55,284 nucleotides of DNA from Rhizobium sp. CF122 (lineage in GTDB: Bacteria > Pseudomonadota > Alphaproteobacteria > Rhizobiales > Rhizobiaceae): positions 1 through 55,284 of the forward strand of contig NZ_AKKA01000020.1 of assembly GCF_000282035.1 (NCBI RefSeq), read 5' to 3'. Every line of letters begins with the position of its first letter. Positions within the stretch are counted from its first letter, which is position 1. Under the pieces are notes generated by a model, which did not search any database, was not told the origin of the DNA, and saw only the letters and a program-made list of their open reading frames with translations. A program made the translations under genes and the position numbers. Shown here piece by piece: positions 1 through 8,114 of this stretch.

Positions 1-41
1 ACCTCTTCGATGTCCTGCCGGAATTGCAGAAGGCGCTTTGA
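1..41 (+). CDS. etfA: Electron transfer flavoprotein alpha subunit, C-terminal end only
   Basis: Only the last twelve codons are inside the window; frame 3 reads LFDVLPELQKAL and then TGA. This matches the usual C-terminus of rhizobial EtfA, the FAD-binding subunit that passes electrons from acyl-CoA dehydrogenases to ETF-quinone oxidoreductase. The assignment leans on the next gene, hbdA, which in rhizobia commonly follows etfB-etfA. The fragment is too short to prove identity by itself. Confidence 0.6.
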   Translation, partial: LFDVLPELQKAL

Positions 42-109
42 ACCGAGCAGATGCCTTCATTTCGCACTTGCGAATGACTGGAAAATTATCATTTTAAGGG
101 CTACTACTT

Positions 110-135
110 CTGCCGGGCGATCATTTGCCCGGCAG
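110..135 (+). terminator. Hairpin after etfA, possible terminator
   Basis: CTGCCGGGC (110-118) and GCCCGGCAG (127-135) form a perfect 9-bp stem with an 8-base loop, followed by TTCTGTT. The T run is interrupted, so this may terminate only part of the transcripts and let hbdA be read from the etf promoter. It lies 69 bases after the etfA stop and 54 bases before the hbdA start. Confidence 0.5.
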
Positions 136-189
136 TTCTGTTAGAAAAATGCGGCAGCGCGGGGGCGTATGCCGAGCGGGGGTTTGGAG

Positions 190-1071
190 ATGAGTGCGGT
201 GTTGAAGACAATTGGTATCATCGGCGCAGGCCAGATGGGTTGCGGTATCGCACAGGTCTCGGCAGATGCAGGCTACAAGGTCCAGCTCTACGATCTCTCC
301 GACGAACGCGTCCAGCATGGTCTCGCCACCATCAACGGCAACCTTGCCCGCCATGTGACGAGCGGCAAGATGACGGACGACAAACGTTCCGCCACCCTCG
401 CCCTGATTTCCGGCTCCTCCGACATCAACGATCTCGCCGCTTCCGATCTTGTGATCGAAGCTGCGACCGAGGACGAAAGCGTCAAGCGCAAGATCTACGC
501 CCAGGTTTGTCCCGTCCTGAAGCCGGAAGCGATCCTCGCCACCAACACATCCTCACTCTCGATCACGCGGCTTGCCTCCGCCACCGACCGCCCCGAGCAC
601 TTCATGGGCATCCATTTCATGAACCCGGTGCCGGTCATGAAGCTGGTCGAACTCGTGCGCGGCATCGCCACGGAAGAGAGCACCTTCGCCACCGCCAAGG
701 AATTCGTCGCCTCGCTGGAAAAAACGGTGACGGTTGCCGAGGATTTCCCGGCTTTCATCGTCAACCGCATCCTGCTGCCGATGATCAACGAAGCGATCTA
801 TACGCTTTACGAAGGCGTCGGCACCGTTGATGCGATCGACACCGCCATGAAGCTCGGCGCCAATCATCCGATGGGACCGCTGCAGCTTGCCGATTTCATC
901 GGCCTCGACACCTGCCTGTCGATCATGCAGGTGCTGCACGACGGACTGGCCGACTCGAAATATCGTCCCTGCCCGCTGCTGGTGAAATATGTCGAAGCAG
1001 GCTGGCTTGGCCGCAAATCCGGCCGCGGCTTCTATGACTATCGCGGCGACACGCCGATCCCGACCCGCTAA
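190..1071 (+). CDS. hbdA: 3-hydroxybutyryl-CoA dehydrogenase
   Basis: NAD-dependent oxidation of 3-hydroxybutyryl-CoA to acetoacetyl-CoA, used in butyrate/PHB turnover and fatty acid oxidation in the cytoplasm. The 293-residue protein has the N-terminal Rossmann signature GAGQMG at residues 12-17. The family catalytic pair is visible as His142, in GIHFMNP, and Glu154, twelve residues later in KLVE. A helical C-terminal dimerization domain follows. An in-frame ATG at 169 would add seven residues, but the ATG at 190 gives the normal family length and has a G-rich stretch a few bases upstream. It sits directly after etfA, the electron acceptor partner for beta-oxidation. The downstream gene is convergent. 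Confidence 0.93.
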   Translation: MSAVLKTIGIIGAGQMGCGIAQVSADAGYKVQLYDLSDERVQHGLATINGNLARHVTSGKMTDDKRSATLALISGSSDINDLAASDLVIEAATEDESVKRKIYAQVCPVLKPEAILATNTSSLSITRLASATDRPEHFMGIHFMNPVPVMKLVELVRGIATEESTFATAKEFVASLEKTVTVAEDFPAFIVNRILLPMINEAIYTLYEGVGTVDAIDTAMKLGANHPMGPLQLADFIGLDTCLSIMQVLHDGLADSKYRPCPLLVKYVEAGWLGRKSGRGFYDYRGDTPIPTR

Positions 1072-1101
1072 GACACCACCAAGCTGGCGAACCATCAAAG
1101 C

Positions 1102-1632
1102 CTATGCGCCACGAGCGTCACGCTTCGCCTGTGAAACGGCGCCGGCCTTCCGCAATCTGCCTCGCTCCATCGGACGGATGAGATTCTTGCGCTTCGAGCT
1201 CTCGATCGAGTGCATGCCTGCATGCGCCTGACGTGTGTTGAATGCCTCGTCCCTCTCGCTTTTCGCTTCTTTCCTTCTCGCCAACGCGGCCCGCAAATTC
1301 TCGACCATCTGAACTTTAGCAAGCATTCTGCGCCGGCGGGCTTGTTCGGCATTCACACTACGCACGCCCATGGCCAGAACTTCGAGTTTGGCCCGCGTGC
1401 CCGTATCTTTGCGCGCTGATGTCGCCCCTTTGGGTTGCGCCTTGCCCCTGATTTCCCTGCGCTGCCTATTCGCCTCGCTTTGCGCCCGATCGCGCCTTTC
1501 CCGTATGCGCTTGGCAAGATCGGAGAGATCAGCATCCGACAGATCCTGCATTGCCGGATGGTGGGTTTTCTGAACGAGCTGCCATTCGTCCGCCGTTAGC
1601 AAACGCTCTGCCTGCTTGCGCGAAATTGCCAT
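1102..1632 (-). CDS. Basic, probably coiled-coil hypothetical protein
   Basis: A 176-residue protein very rich in Arg, Lys, Ala, Glu and Gln, with few hydrophobic stretches, no signal peptide and no membrane segment. The N-terminal 50 residues look folded (helical), and the rest resembles long charged helices with an RRRR cluster near residue 100. I know similar proteins as conserved hypotheticals in rhizobia but no function. The start is supported by GGAGGCG three bases before the ATG. The charge could suit nucleic-acid binding, but that is only inference. It is convergent with hbdA, and a long non-coding stretch lies upstream. Confidence 0.75.
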   Translation of the reverse strand: MAISRKQAERLLTADEWQLVQKTHHPAMQDLSDADLSDLAKRIRERRDRAQSEANRQRREIRGKAQPKGATSARKDTGTRAKLEVLAMGVRSVNAEQARRRRMLAKVQMVENLRAALARRKEAKSERDEAFNTRQAHAGMHSIESSKRKNLIRPMERGRLRKAGAVSQAKRDARGA

Positions 1633-2525
1633 CTACGCCTCCTATGCTGTCGCACCAGTGAACTGACTTGCGTTCGATAGGGCTCGCCTGCGCCCGGGGC
1701 GAAGCGAACTGAAGCTTCAAAAGCTTGGGAGATGCCGTCTCCCTGGGCATCGATTTTGGCCGCGGCTCGACTATCGCTAGGCGCGCGACTGCGTCTCATT
1801 CACAATCTAGCGCCGCATGGCGAGCTCGGCAATGGCCTTCAATATCGGTGGTCGCACGATCTCTTTGGAGGAGTACTCCAGGTTGTCGACGCTCACGCCC
1901 CGGCCACGACTTCCCCTCCGCACGGCGCATGCGCCTGCAGTATCAAACATCGATCCGGAGAGCCCACGCAAATGCGGAACCTCACTGACGAATAAATTAT
2001 GGTTCCGCATTTGCGTGGCCTGCGGCGTTCTTCGGGATGTCCCTATCCCTTCAGGCGATTGCCTCGTCTCGCTGCGTCCGGGCAGATCCGTCCAGACTTG
2101 CATGGCTGAACCAAACCGGATGCTGGAACATCCGGGGGAGACTTGTGGCTGCACCGTTTTTTGACCCCGATGCCCGGCTTTCACCTCCCTGCGTTCGGCT
2201 GCACGTTACAGCTTCGGACAGGGCGCCGGCTCCCGCCTGCCCGCGAACGTCTCGCGAAACACTCCGGCGACGGAAGCGAGAGGACTGTTGGCACGGGGCC
2301 GGGCAGCGGGGAAAATCGAGGGCAAGATTTTCCTGCATTATGCGGCAAATGCCATCACTGGGGCTTCGTGACTGCTTGCGACCGGAAGGCTAGGTACAAA
2401 TAAAATCAAACAGAGCGGGAGGCGAGCAGCATCCAGGCGTCGAGATTTCTATCGGCAACTTCCCGTGCTATGATCGCGCTACTGGCGTCGTCCGCCGTGG
2501 GGTTATACGCACGGAGACCTGTCTA
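1633..2525. other. Long stretch without a convincing gene
   Basis: About 890 bases lie between the start of the basic hypothetical gene (minus) and the start of the adenylate cyclase gene (plus). Open frames occur on both strands but are low-complexity, Arg/Ser/Pro-rich and lack ribosome binding sites, as expected for chance frames in GC-rich DNA. What it does hold is a perfect 18-bp inverted repeat (1964-2018) and a smaller perfect hairpin at 2116-2135 (CCGGATG / CATCCGG with a 6-base loop). Promoters for both flanking genes should lie here, but I cannot place them. A decayed gene or a small RNA is possible. Confidence 0.6.
1964..2018. repeat. Perfect 18-bp inverted repeat with 19-base AT-rich loop
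   Basis: The left arm CCACGCAAATGCGGAACC (1964-1981) is the exact reverse complement of the right arm GGTTCCGCATTTGCGTGG (2001-2018). The 19-base spacer is AT-rich. No T run follows on either side, so it is not a standard intrinsic terminator. It lies in a gene-free region about 500 bases upstream of the adenylate cyclase gene. It could be a small mobile or repetitive element, a protein-binding site or part of a structured RNA. Confidence 0.85.
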
Positions 2526-3932
2526 ATGAGCGAAGTGGACGTACTTTTTGCGAGCTTGCGACAGGCAGCTGACCCTCAGACGGTCGAGTGCATCGAGAAT
2601 GTTGTCATGCATGGCTCGGATCGCGATCTCAACCGCATCAATGCGCTCGCCTTCGCTGATGCGCATCATCTCGATGAAGAAAAAACCATCGCGGCGCTTC
2701 TCCATGCTGCCCGCATAGGCGCGTTCGAGATGACCTGGAATGTGCTTTGCCCGGGATGCGGCGGCGTCCTTGACACCGGCGCAACCCTGAAGGGAGTTGT
2801 CAAAGAGACCTACCATTGCGCGCTTTGCGCGGCCGGATACGAGCCAACCCTCGACGAAATGGTCGAGGTAACCTTTACGGTCAGTCCGAGAGTGCGCAGG
2901 ATTGCTGCCCACGAGCCCGATCGGTTGCCTCCACTTGAGTATTACCGGCAAATCTTCTTCAGTTCCGGGGTCGATCTGCCCGATGACTTCGAAGCGCGGT
3001 TCGCACGCATCGTATTGGAGATGATCGAGTTGGCGCCGGGCGAGAAGGCTTTCGTCTCACTACAACTGCCGGCGCAATTCGTCATCATCTTCGATGCGGT
3101 GACACACTCGGCGCAGTTTATCGACGTGAAAGGTGAGCCCACCCACGAACGTCAGAACCTCTCAATGGTCATCAGCCAGGCGCATGCGCTGAACGAAACG
3201 ATTACGTTTCGTCCCGGCGTTCTCCGGCTCACCCTCGAGAACCACACCGATCGCAGAGTGGTACCGAACGTCTGCGTCGCCGGAGACGACCTGCACGAGC
3301 TACTGGGCCGCAGACGAGCCTTTCTGACCGCCAAGCGTCTGCTGACGAACCAGAGCTTCCGCGACATCTATCGGACAGACACACTTGACGTGGACCAGCG
3401 TCTCCAGATCACAAGTCTGACCTTCCTCTTCACTGACTTAAGGGGCTCGACCGCCCTCTACGAGCGCGTCGGCGATCTTGCCGCATTCGATCTGGTGCGA
3501 GCACATTTCAGGGTTCTTCACGAGATCGTCGCCACAGAGACCGGAGCGGTCGTGAAGACCATAGGGGATGCGGTGATGGCGACTTTCCCGAGCCCCGATC
3601 GCGCGGTGGCGGCCGCGCTGCGGATGCGGCAGGCGATGCTTCGGCTAAATGCCGAACGCGGCAGCGAAGATCTCCTCCTGAAGATCGGCATCCATGAGGG
3701 ACCATGCCTGGCAGTCAGCCTGAACGACCGGCAGGACTATTTCGGCCAGACCGTCAATATCGCTTCCCGCGTACAGGGCCTTGCTGATCCCAATGTGATC
3801 CTGACGACGGAGGCGATTGTCGGGGATGCCCAAGTTTCAGAGATCCTACGAGACAGCGGCATCACATCGGTCTCCCGGATGGAGGAACTGCAGGGTATCG
3901 GGAGGGAAGTCAGGATCTTCGCCCTGTCATGA
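2526..3932 (+). CDS. Class III adenylate cyclase with DUF5939-like N-terminal region
   Basis: Makes cAMP from ATP, probably in the cytoplasm since no membrane segment is visible. The 468-residue protein has an N-terminal region (about 1-280) like DUF5939, with a zinc-ribbon made of Cys75, Cys78, Cys98 and Cys101. The catalytic domain runs from about 295 to the end. Metal ligands are Asp304 (FTDLRGST) and Asp348 (TIGDAV). The Lys344/Asp404 pair indicates ATP rather than GTP. Asn411 and Arg415 in VNIASR supply the transition-state residues, so the enzyme should be active. GGAG lies about ten bases before the ATG. It is a single gene, convergent with the broken lysR, and what it senses is unknown. 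Confidence 0.88.
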   Translation: MSEVDVLFASLRQAADPQTVECIENVVMHGSDRDLNRINALAFADAHHLDEEKTIAALLHAARIGAFEMTWNVLCPGCGGVLDTGATLKGVVKETYHCALCAAGYEPTLDEMVEVTFTVSPRVRRIAAHEPDRLPPLEYYRQIFFSSGVDLPDDFEARFARIVLEMIELAPGEKAFVSLQLPAQFVIIFDAVTHSAQFIDVKGEPTHERQNLSMVISQAHALNETITFRPGVLRLTLENHTDRRVVPNVCVAGDDLHELLGRRRAFLTAKRLLTNQSFRDIYRTDTLDVDQRLQITSLTFLFTDLRGSTALYERVGDLAAFDLVRAHFRVLHEIVATETGAVVKTIGDAVMATFPSPDRAVAAALRMRQAMLRLNAERGSEDLLLKIGIHEGPCLAVSLNDRQDYFGQTVNIASRVQGLADPNVILTTEAIVGDAQVSEILRDSGITSVSRMEELQGIGREVRIFALS

Positions 3933-4049
3933 ACTTCGTCAGATCTTCTACGTCGTGCGAACTTGAGCAGGGCCTCACGGCAAGGCTATCGGTCCTGGCA
4001 TATCTTTTCGATTGGACAGACCGGGTGCCAATGTAAGCTTCGCATAAAG

Positions 4050-4070
4050 GCCGGTGATGGCTTCACCGGC
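4050..4070 (-). terminator. Hairpin between convergent cyclase and lysR genes
   Basis: GCCGGTGA (4050-4057) and TCACCGGC (4063-4070) form a perfect 8-bp stem with a 5-base loop. On the minus strand the stem is followed by CTTTAT, a weak T tract. It lies between two convergent genes, so it may act in both directions. Confidence 0.4.
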
Positions 4071-4094
4071 TCGCTCCGGCCGTCAGTTTTGCTT

Positions 4095-5026
4095 TTAAAG
4101 GGGGAATCCCAACTCCGAGACCGTCGTCACGATCAGTGATCGCATCCACTCATGCGCTCGATCCTGATCATAGCGAGAGTGCCAGTAGAGGTTCACGTGC
4201 GGCGCGGGAACATCGATGGGCGGTTCGAAGACCTTCAGGTCGAGCTGCGCCTTAACCGCCCTCGCAAACTGCATGGGCACGGCGGCGATATGCGAGCCGG
4301 CGGCAACGGCGAGCGCCACGCCCTGAAAATGGGGGAGTGCGAGCGTCACATCACGACGAAGTCCGTGCGACTGGAGAGCCTCGTCCACCATGCCGGAAAG
4401 CGTTCCATCGATGGATCGTATCGCGTGGGGCAAGCGGGAAAAGAGATCGAGCGGAATTTGTCCGCCGTCCGCGATCGTTGCAATTGCCTCGTTGTTTCGC
4501 GAGGCGATGATAACGAAAGGCGATTGAAACAGCAGCGTGCTCGATACCCAGTCCGGCAACTCGAGCGGACGCTCGAGGGCCATGTCGACCGCATTCTCCT
4601 GCAGCAGCCTTGCAACGTCGCCTCTGGCACTATCCAGCAAACGCAGGCGCACATTGGGCGCCTGCTCGTGCACCTTTCTTGCCAGTTGCGGCATCAATAG
4701 CATGGAAAAGAAGTCCGCGCCCAACAGCATGTAGGTTCGATCAAGTTCGGTGAGTTCCAGCCCCCGGACCGAGCGGATCATTCCCTCGATTTCCGCAAGC
4801 GCCAGGCGCGCCCTTTCACCAAGTTCGAGCGCCCGCGGCGTGGGCAGCATTTCGTTTCCCTGCCGCACGAAGAGATTGTCGTTGAAGACGTGGCGAAGCC
4901 TGCTCAACGCCGCGCTCACGGCGGCTGGCTGAGGCCGATGCGATCACCCGCGCGCGTGACGCTTCGCTCCCGCATCAATGCATCGAAGACACGCACGAGG
5001 TTCAAGTCGAGGGTATTGAAATTCAT
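4095..5026 (-). pseudogene. LysR-type regulator split by a one-base frameshift
   Basis: Two frames together make one LysR-family regulator. The first (from ATG 5026) encodes the start of the winged helix-turn-helix and stops at TGA after ...GLSQPP. The second continues from about 4919 with SAALSRLRHVFNDNLFVRQG and the whole effector domain, ending at 4095. Restoring one base near 4922-4924 gives the expected SQPAVSAALSRLR, so a single-nucleotide loss inside the recognition-helix region explains the break. The protein would be about 310 residues, normal for NodD/PcpR-like members. It is either a recent pseudogene or a sequencing error. It is divergent from the cupin gene, its likely target. 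Confidence 0.82.
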
Positions 5027-5045
5027 AGCGTGGATTCGCTCCATA

Positions 5046-5064
5046 CGATCGTTGGATTGGATCG
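5046..5064. promoter_or_regulatory. Candidate LysR box between lysR and the cupin gene
   Basis: CGATC-N9-GATCG is a dyad that contains the T-N11-A pattern known for LysR-type regulators. It lies in the shared upstream region, 20 bases from the lysR start and 65 bases from the cupin start, where such boxes usually sit. Short dyads occur by chance, so this is a candidate only. Confidence 0.4.
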
Positions 5065-5128
5065 AAGTCCCAGCGCTGACGCTAGAACCGCTCATTCGCA
5101 AGCACTTCAAGTCCTGGAAGGATCAGAG

Positions 5129-5608
5129 ATGAACATGGACACCTATCCGCAGTCAAATGGCGAGCTTCGCTGGTTTGGCAACACGCTTGTCGCCATCAGG
5201 CTTTCATCCATGGCAAGCGACGACAAGATCAGCGTCATCGAACACTGGATGCCATGCGGAGAGACACCGCCGCTGCACGTTCACCACCGCGAAGACGAGG
5301 TTTTCCATCTTCTGGAAGGCGAGATGCGCTTTCAAATCGGAGACCGCAACGTCCATGCCGGTGCGGGGCAGACGCTGGTTGCGCCGAAGGGTATCCCGCA
5401 CAGCTTTCGGGTCGAAAGTGCCGCTGGCGCCCATTGCCTGACGATCACGCGTGGCGACGACTTCGAGACGATGCTGCGGCAGGCAAGCCGCATTGCAGAC
5501 AAGGCGGAACTTCCCGCCGCGACCGCCCCGTCTCCCGAGATGATCGACGCGTTGACGCGCTGCTGCGCCGAGAACAATATCGCGATCGTCGGCCCACCGC
5601 TCGCCTAG
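5129..5608 (+). CDS. Cupin-domain protein
   Basis: A 159-residue single-domain cupin. Motif 1 is seen as HVHHREDEVFHLLEG (His-x-His-x3-Glu-like metal site) and motif 2 as GQTLVAPKGIPHSFRV. The C-terminal 50 residues are helical and Ala-rich. The upstream frame allows a longer protein, but the ATG at 5129 is chosen because GGAAGGA lies 7 bases before it and the cupin fold starts soon after. Cupins of this type include dioxygenases, isomerases and sensors, so the reaction is unknown. The divergent, now frameshifted, lysR probably regulated it. Confidence 0.8.
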   Translation: MNMDTYPQSNGELRWFGNTLVAIRLSSMASDDKISVIEHWMPCGETPPLHVHHREDEVFHLLEGEMRFQIGDRNVHAGAGQTLVAPKGIPHSFRVESAAGAHCLTITRGDDFETMLRQASRIADKAELPAATAPSPEMIDALTRCCAENNIAIVGPPLA

Positions 5609-5612
5609 TGCC

Positions 5613-6275
5613 TCACGTCCCAACCGCACCCTTGATTAGCGCCTTGGCGTCGTCGCTGTCCCAGGCGGCGGGGCCGTTCATGGCGGAGATCAGGCAGCCC
5701 TTGCCGTCGATCAGGAGCGTGACCGGCAAGCCGAAGGCGAGCCCCTCCTTCTTCAGGCTGTTGAAGACCTCGATGGTGTTGTCGCGATAGAACTGTAGCG
5801 CATCGACACCGATTTCGCTGAGGAAGGCCTTCGGCTTCTCGTCGTCGCCGGTATCGATGTTGACGGGAACGACCTGGAACCTGTCGCTGCCCAACTCCTT
5901 CTCCAGCGCGTTCAGAGCCGGCATTTCCTCGCGGCACGGCACGCACCAGGTTGCCCAGAGATTGAAGAGCACGGTCTTGCCGGCAAAACTGTCGAGCGTC
6001 ATGGGCTTGCCGTCGGGGCCCTTGAAGGCAACGGTGGTGAGCTTGCGGTGCTCGTCAGGAGCAACCATCGCCGCCACCTGTCCCTTGAGCAGCGGCGCAA
6101 TTCTCGTGGCGATGTCCTTTGTCGCCGCGCATTCGCCCGACGCCGTTTGCGTCCCGCCATTGCCAGACCCGGCTTCCCTGATGTAAACCGCTGCCGCACC
6201 GGCAATAATGCCTGCGACGGCCGCGATCCCGATCAGCTTCAGGGATGGCAGGCGCAGGGGCGTTCTTGTCGTCAT
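5613..6275 (-). CDS. tlpA: Thiol:disulfide interchange protein, TlpA family
   Basis: A membrane-anchored periplasmic thioredoxin-like reductase. The 220-residue protein has one N-terminal membrane segment (about residues 11-31) followed by a thioredoxin fold facing the periplasm. The redox motif WCVPC is at 110-114, and the cis-proline loop GLPVTLLID is near the C-terminus. TlpA in Bradyrhizobium is needed for cytochrome aa3 assembly and reduces copper chaperones, which is the likely role here. It is divergent from argH with only 41 bases between the two starts, so the promoters must be close or overlapping. Confidence 0.9.
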   Translation of the reverse strand: MTTRTPLRLPSLKLIGIAAVAGIIAGAAAVYIREAGSGNGGTQTASGECAATKDIATRIAPLLKGQVAAMVAPDEHRKLTTVAFKGPDGKPMTLDSFAGKTVLFNLWATWCVPCREEMPALNALEKELGSDRFQVVPVNIDTGDDEKPKAFLSEIGVDALQFYRDNTIEVFNSLKKEGLAFGLPVTLLIDGKGCLISAMNGPAAWDSDDAKALIKGAVGT

Positions 6276-6316
6276 TTCATTCTCCGAGACACGCGTTCTT
6301 CAAGGCAGGCATCGTC

Positions 6317-7717
6317 ATGGCCGACAGCACGGACACCAAATCCTCCAACCAGATGTGGGGCGGACGTTTCGCTTCCGGCCCAGATGCGATCATGGAGGAG
6401 ATAAATGCCTCGATCGGTTTCGACAAGAAGCTGTTTGCGCAGGATATCCGCGGTTCGATCGCCCACGCCACCATGCTCGCCCACCAGGGCATCATCCAGG
6501 CGGATGATAAAGACAAGATCGTTCAAGGGCTAAACACGATCCTGTCAGAGATCGAAAGCGGCAATTTCGAATTCTCCCGCAAGCTCGAAGACATTCACAT
6601 GAATGTCGAGGCACGCCTTGCGACGTTGATCGGCCCGGCCGCCGGCCGCCTGCACACGGCGCGCTCCCGCAATGACCAAGTCGCGCTCGACTTCCGCCTC
6701 TGGGTCAAGGAAGAGCTTCAGAAGACCGAGCAGTTGCTGACCAACCTGATATCAGCCTTCCTCGACCGCGCCGAAGAGCATGCCGACACCGTCATGCCGG
6801 GCTTCACGCATATGCAGACGGCGCAGCCCGTCACCTTTGGCCATCACTGCATGGCCTATGTCGAAATGTTCGGCCGCGACCGTTCGCGCGTGCGCCATGC
6901 CATCGAGCATCTGGACGAAAGCCCGATCGGTGCGGCGGCCCTCGCAGGCACCGGCTATCCGATCGACCGCCACATGACGGCGAAGGCACTCGGCTTCCGC
7001 GAGCCGACCCGCAATTCGATCGATACCGTCTCGGACCGCGACTTCGCCATCGAGTTCCTGGCGATCGCAGCCATCACAGGCATGCACCTGTCGCGTCTGG
7101 CTGAGGAAATCGTCATCTGGTCGACGCCGCAATTCGGCTTCGTGCGCCTGTCGGACGCCTTCTCCACCGGCTCGTCGATCATGCCGCAGAAGAAGAACCC
7201 TGACGCCGCCGAACTGGTGCGCGCCAAGACCGGCCGCATCAACGGCTCGCTGGTGGCGCTTCTCACCATCATGAAGGGCCTGCCGCTCGCCTATTCCAAG
7301 GACATGCAGGAAGACAAGGAACAGGTCTTCGATGCTGCCGAAAGCCTGGAACTGGCGATCGCCGCGATGACCGGCATGGTGCGCGACATGACAATCAACG
7401 CCGCGCGCATGAAGGCGGCGGCCGGCTCCGGCTATTCGACGGCAACCGACCTTGCCGACTGGCTGGTGCGCGAGGCGGGTCTGCCGTTCCGTGACGCCCA
7501 CCATGTGACTGGCCGCGCCGTGGCGCTTGCCGAGAGCAAGGGTTGCGATCTTGCCGAGCTGTCGCTTGCCGACTTGCAGGCGATCAATCCTGAAATCACC
7601 GACAAGGTCTACGATGTGCTGACGGTTGAGGCATCGGTCGCAAGCCGCAAGAGCTTCGGCGGCACCGCGCCTTTGGAAGTGCGCAAGCAGATCGCCTATT
7701 GGCGGGCCCGCAACTGA
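6317..7717 (+). CDS. argH: Argininosuccinate lyase
   Basis: Last step of arginine synthesis: argininosuccinate to arginine and fumarate, cytoplasmic homotetramer. At 466 residues it has the normal family length. The fumarase/aspartase superfamily signature [12 protein letters not shown] starts at residue 285 and carries the catalytic serine loop. An upstream in-frame start at 6245 would overlap the divergent tlpA coding region; the ATG at 6317 has AAGGCAGG just upstream and fits the family N-terminus ending in NQMWGGRF. An LptM-like lipoprotein gene and lysA follow on the same strand. Confidence 0.96.
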   Translation: MADSTDTKSSNQMWGGRFASGPDAIMEEINASIGFDKKLFAQDIRGSIAHATMLAHQGIIQADDKDKIVQGLNTILSEIESGNFEFSRKLEDIHMNVEARLATLIGPAAGRLHTARSRNDQVALDFRLWVKEELQKTEQLLTNLISAFLDRAEEHADTVMPGFTHMQTAQPVTFGHHCMAYVEMFGRDRSRVRHAIEHLDESPIGAAALAGTGYPIDRHMTAKALGFREPTRNSIDTVSDRDFAIEFLAIAAITGMHLSRLAEEIVIWSTPQFGFVRLSDAFSTGSSIMPQKKNPDAAELVRAKTGRINGSLVALLTIMKGLPLAYSKDMQEDKEQVFDAAESLELAIAAMTGMVRDMTINAARMKAAAGSGYSTATDLADWLVREAGLPFRDAHHVTGRAVALAESKGCDLAELSLADLQAINPEITDKVYDVLTVEASVASRKSFGGTAPLEVRKQIAYWRARN

Positions 7718-7794
7718 CCTCAACAATCAGGGTGCACAAGGTGGATAAACTTCGCTATGAAGGTGTCCACCAGTGCCGCTCCAAGAGGAATTCC

Positions 7795-7989
7795 ATGCAG
7801 AAGAGCTTGCCGCAGATCGTCCGCCTGACGGTTGTTTTTGCCGTGATCGGCCTTGCCGTCGCCGGGTGCGGGCGCAAAGGCGATCTCGATCCGCCAAGCG
7901 CGAACGCAACGAAGACCGGCGACTCATCGAAGCCGACGCCACAGCCGGGCACCGCGGACAGGCCCTTCATCCTCGATCCGCTTCTCTAA
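7795..7989 (+). CDS. lptM: Small lipoprotein, LptM (YifL) family
   Basis: A 64-residue lipoprotein: signal peptide with lipobox VAGC, giving a mature protein starting Cys-Gly-Arg-Lys-Gly-Asp-Leu. This CGxKGxL start is typical of LptM/YifL, which in E. coli helps the LptD/LptE lipopolysaccharide translocon mature at the outer membrane. The rest is Pro/Thr-rich and probably disordered. AAGAGGAA lies just before the ATG. In many proteobacteria this small gene lies immediately upstream of lysA, as here. Confidence 0.85.
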   Translation: MQKSLPQIVRLTVVFAVIGLAVAGCGRKGDLDPPSANATKTGDSSKPTPQPGTADRPFILDPLL

Positions 7990-8101
7990 AGCGCGCGAAA
8001 GCGCGCGGCGATCTTTCAGATTCGCCAGTCGCGCTTTAGTCTTTGTTGTTGCGCATGTCCTTACCCCGAAACCGGTTCCCACTTTCGGGAGACATGCTTT
8101 A
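7986..8101. repeat. Rhizobiales intergenic mosaic repeat element
   Basis: This is the widespread rhizobial intergenic element, recognised from memory of its consensus. It has CTAAAGCGCG (7986-7995) inverted at 8030-8039 (CGCGCTTTAG), an inner GCGCGC-GAAA-GCGCGC hairpin (7991-8006), and a second palindromic unit at 8053-8097 with outer arms GCATGTC / GACATGC and inner arms CCCGAAA / TTTCGGG. It fills the whole gap between lptM and lysA, and its end abuts the lysA ribosome binding site. I saw no second copy in this window. Confidence 0.8.
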
Positions 8102-8114
8102 AGAGGCCACTGAC

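Noticed and set aside
2051..2403. Several open frames on both strands in the gap before the adenylate cyclase gene
   Set aside because: They overlap one another, are Arg/Ser/Pro-rich, lack ribosome binding sites and match no family I know.
6245..6316. Longer N-terminus for argH
   Set aside because: It would overlap the divergent tlpA start and exceed the family length; the ATG at 6317 is better supported.
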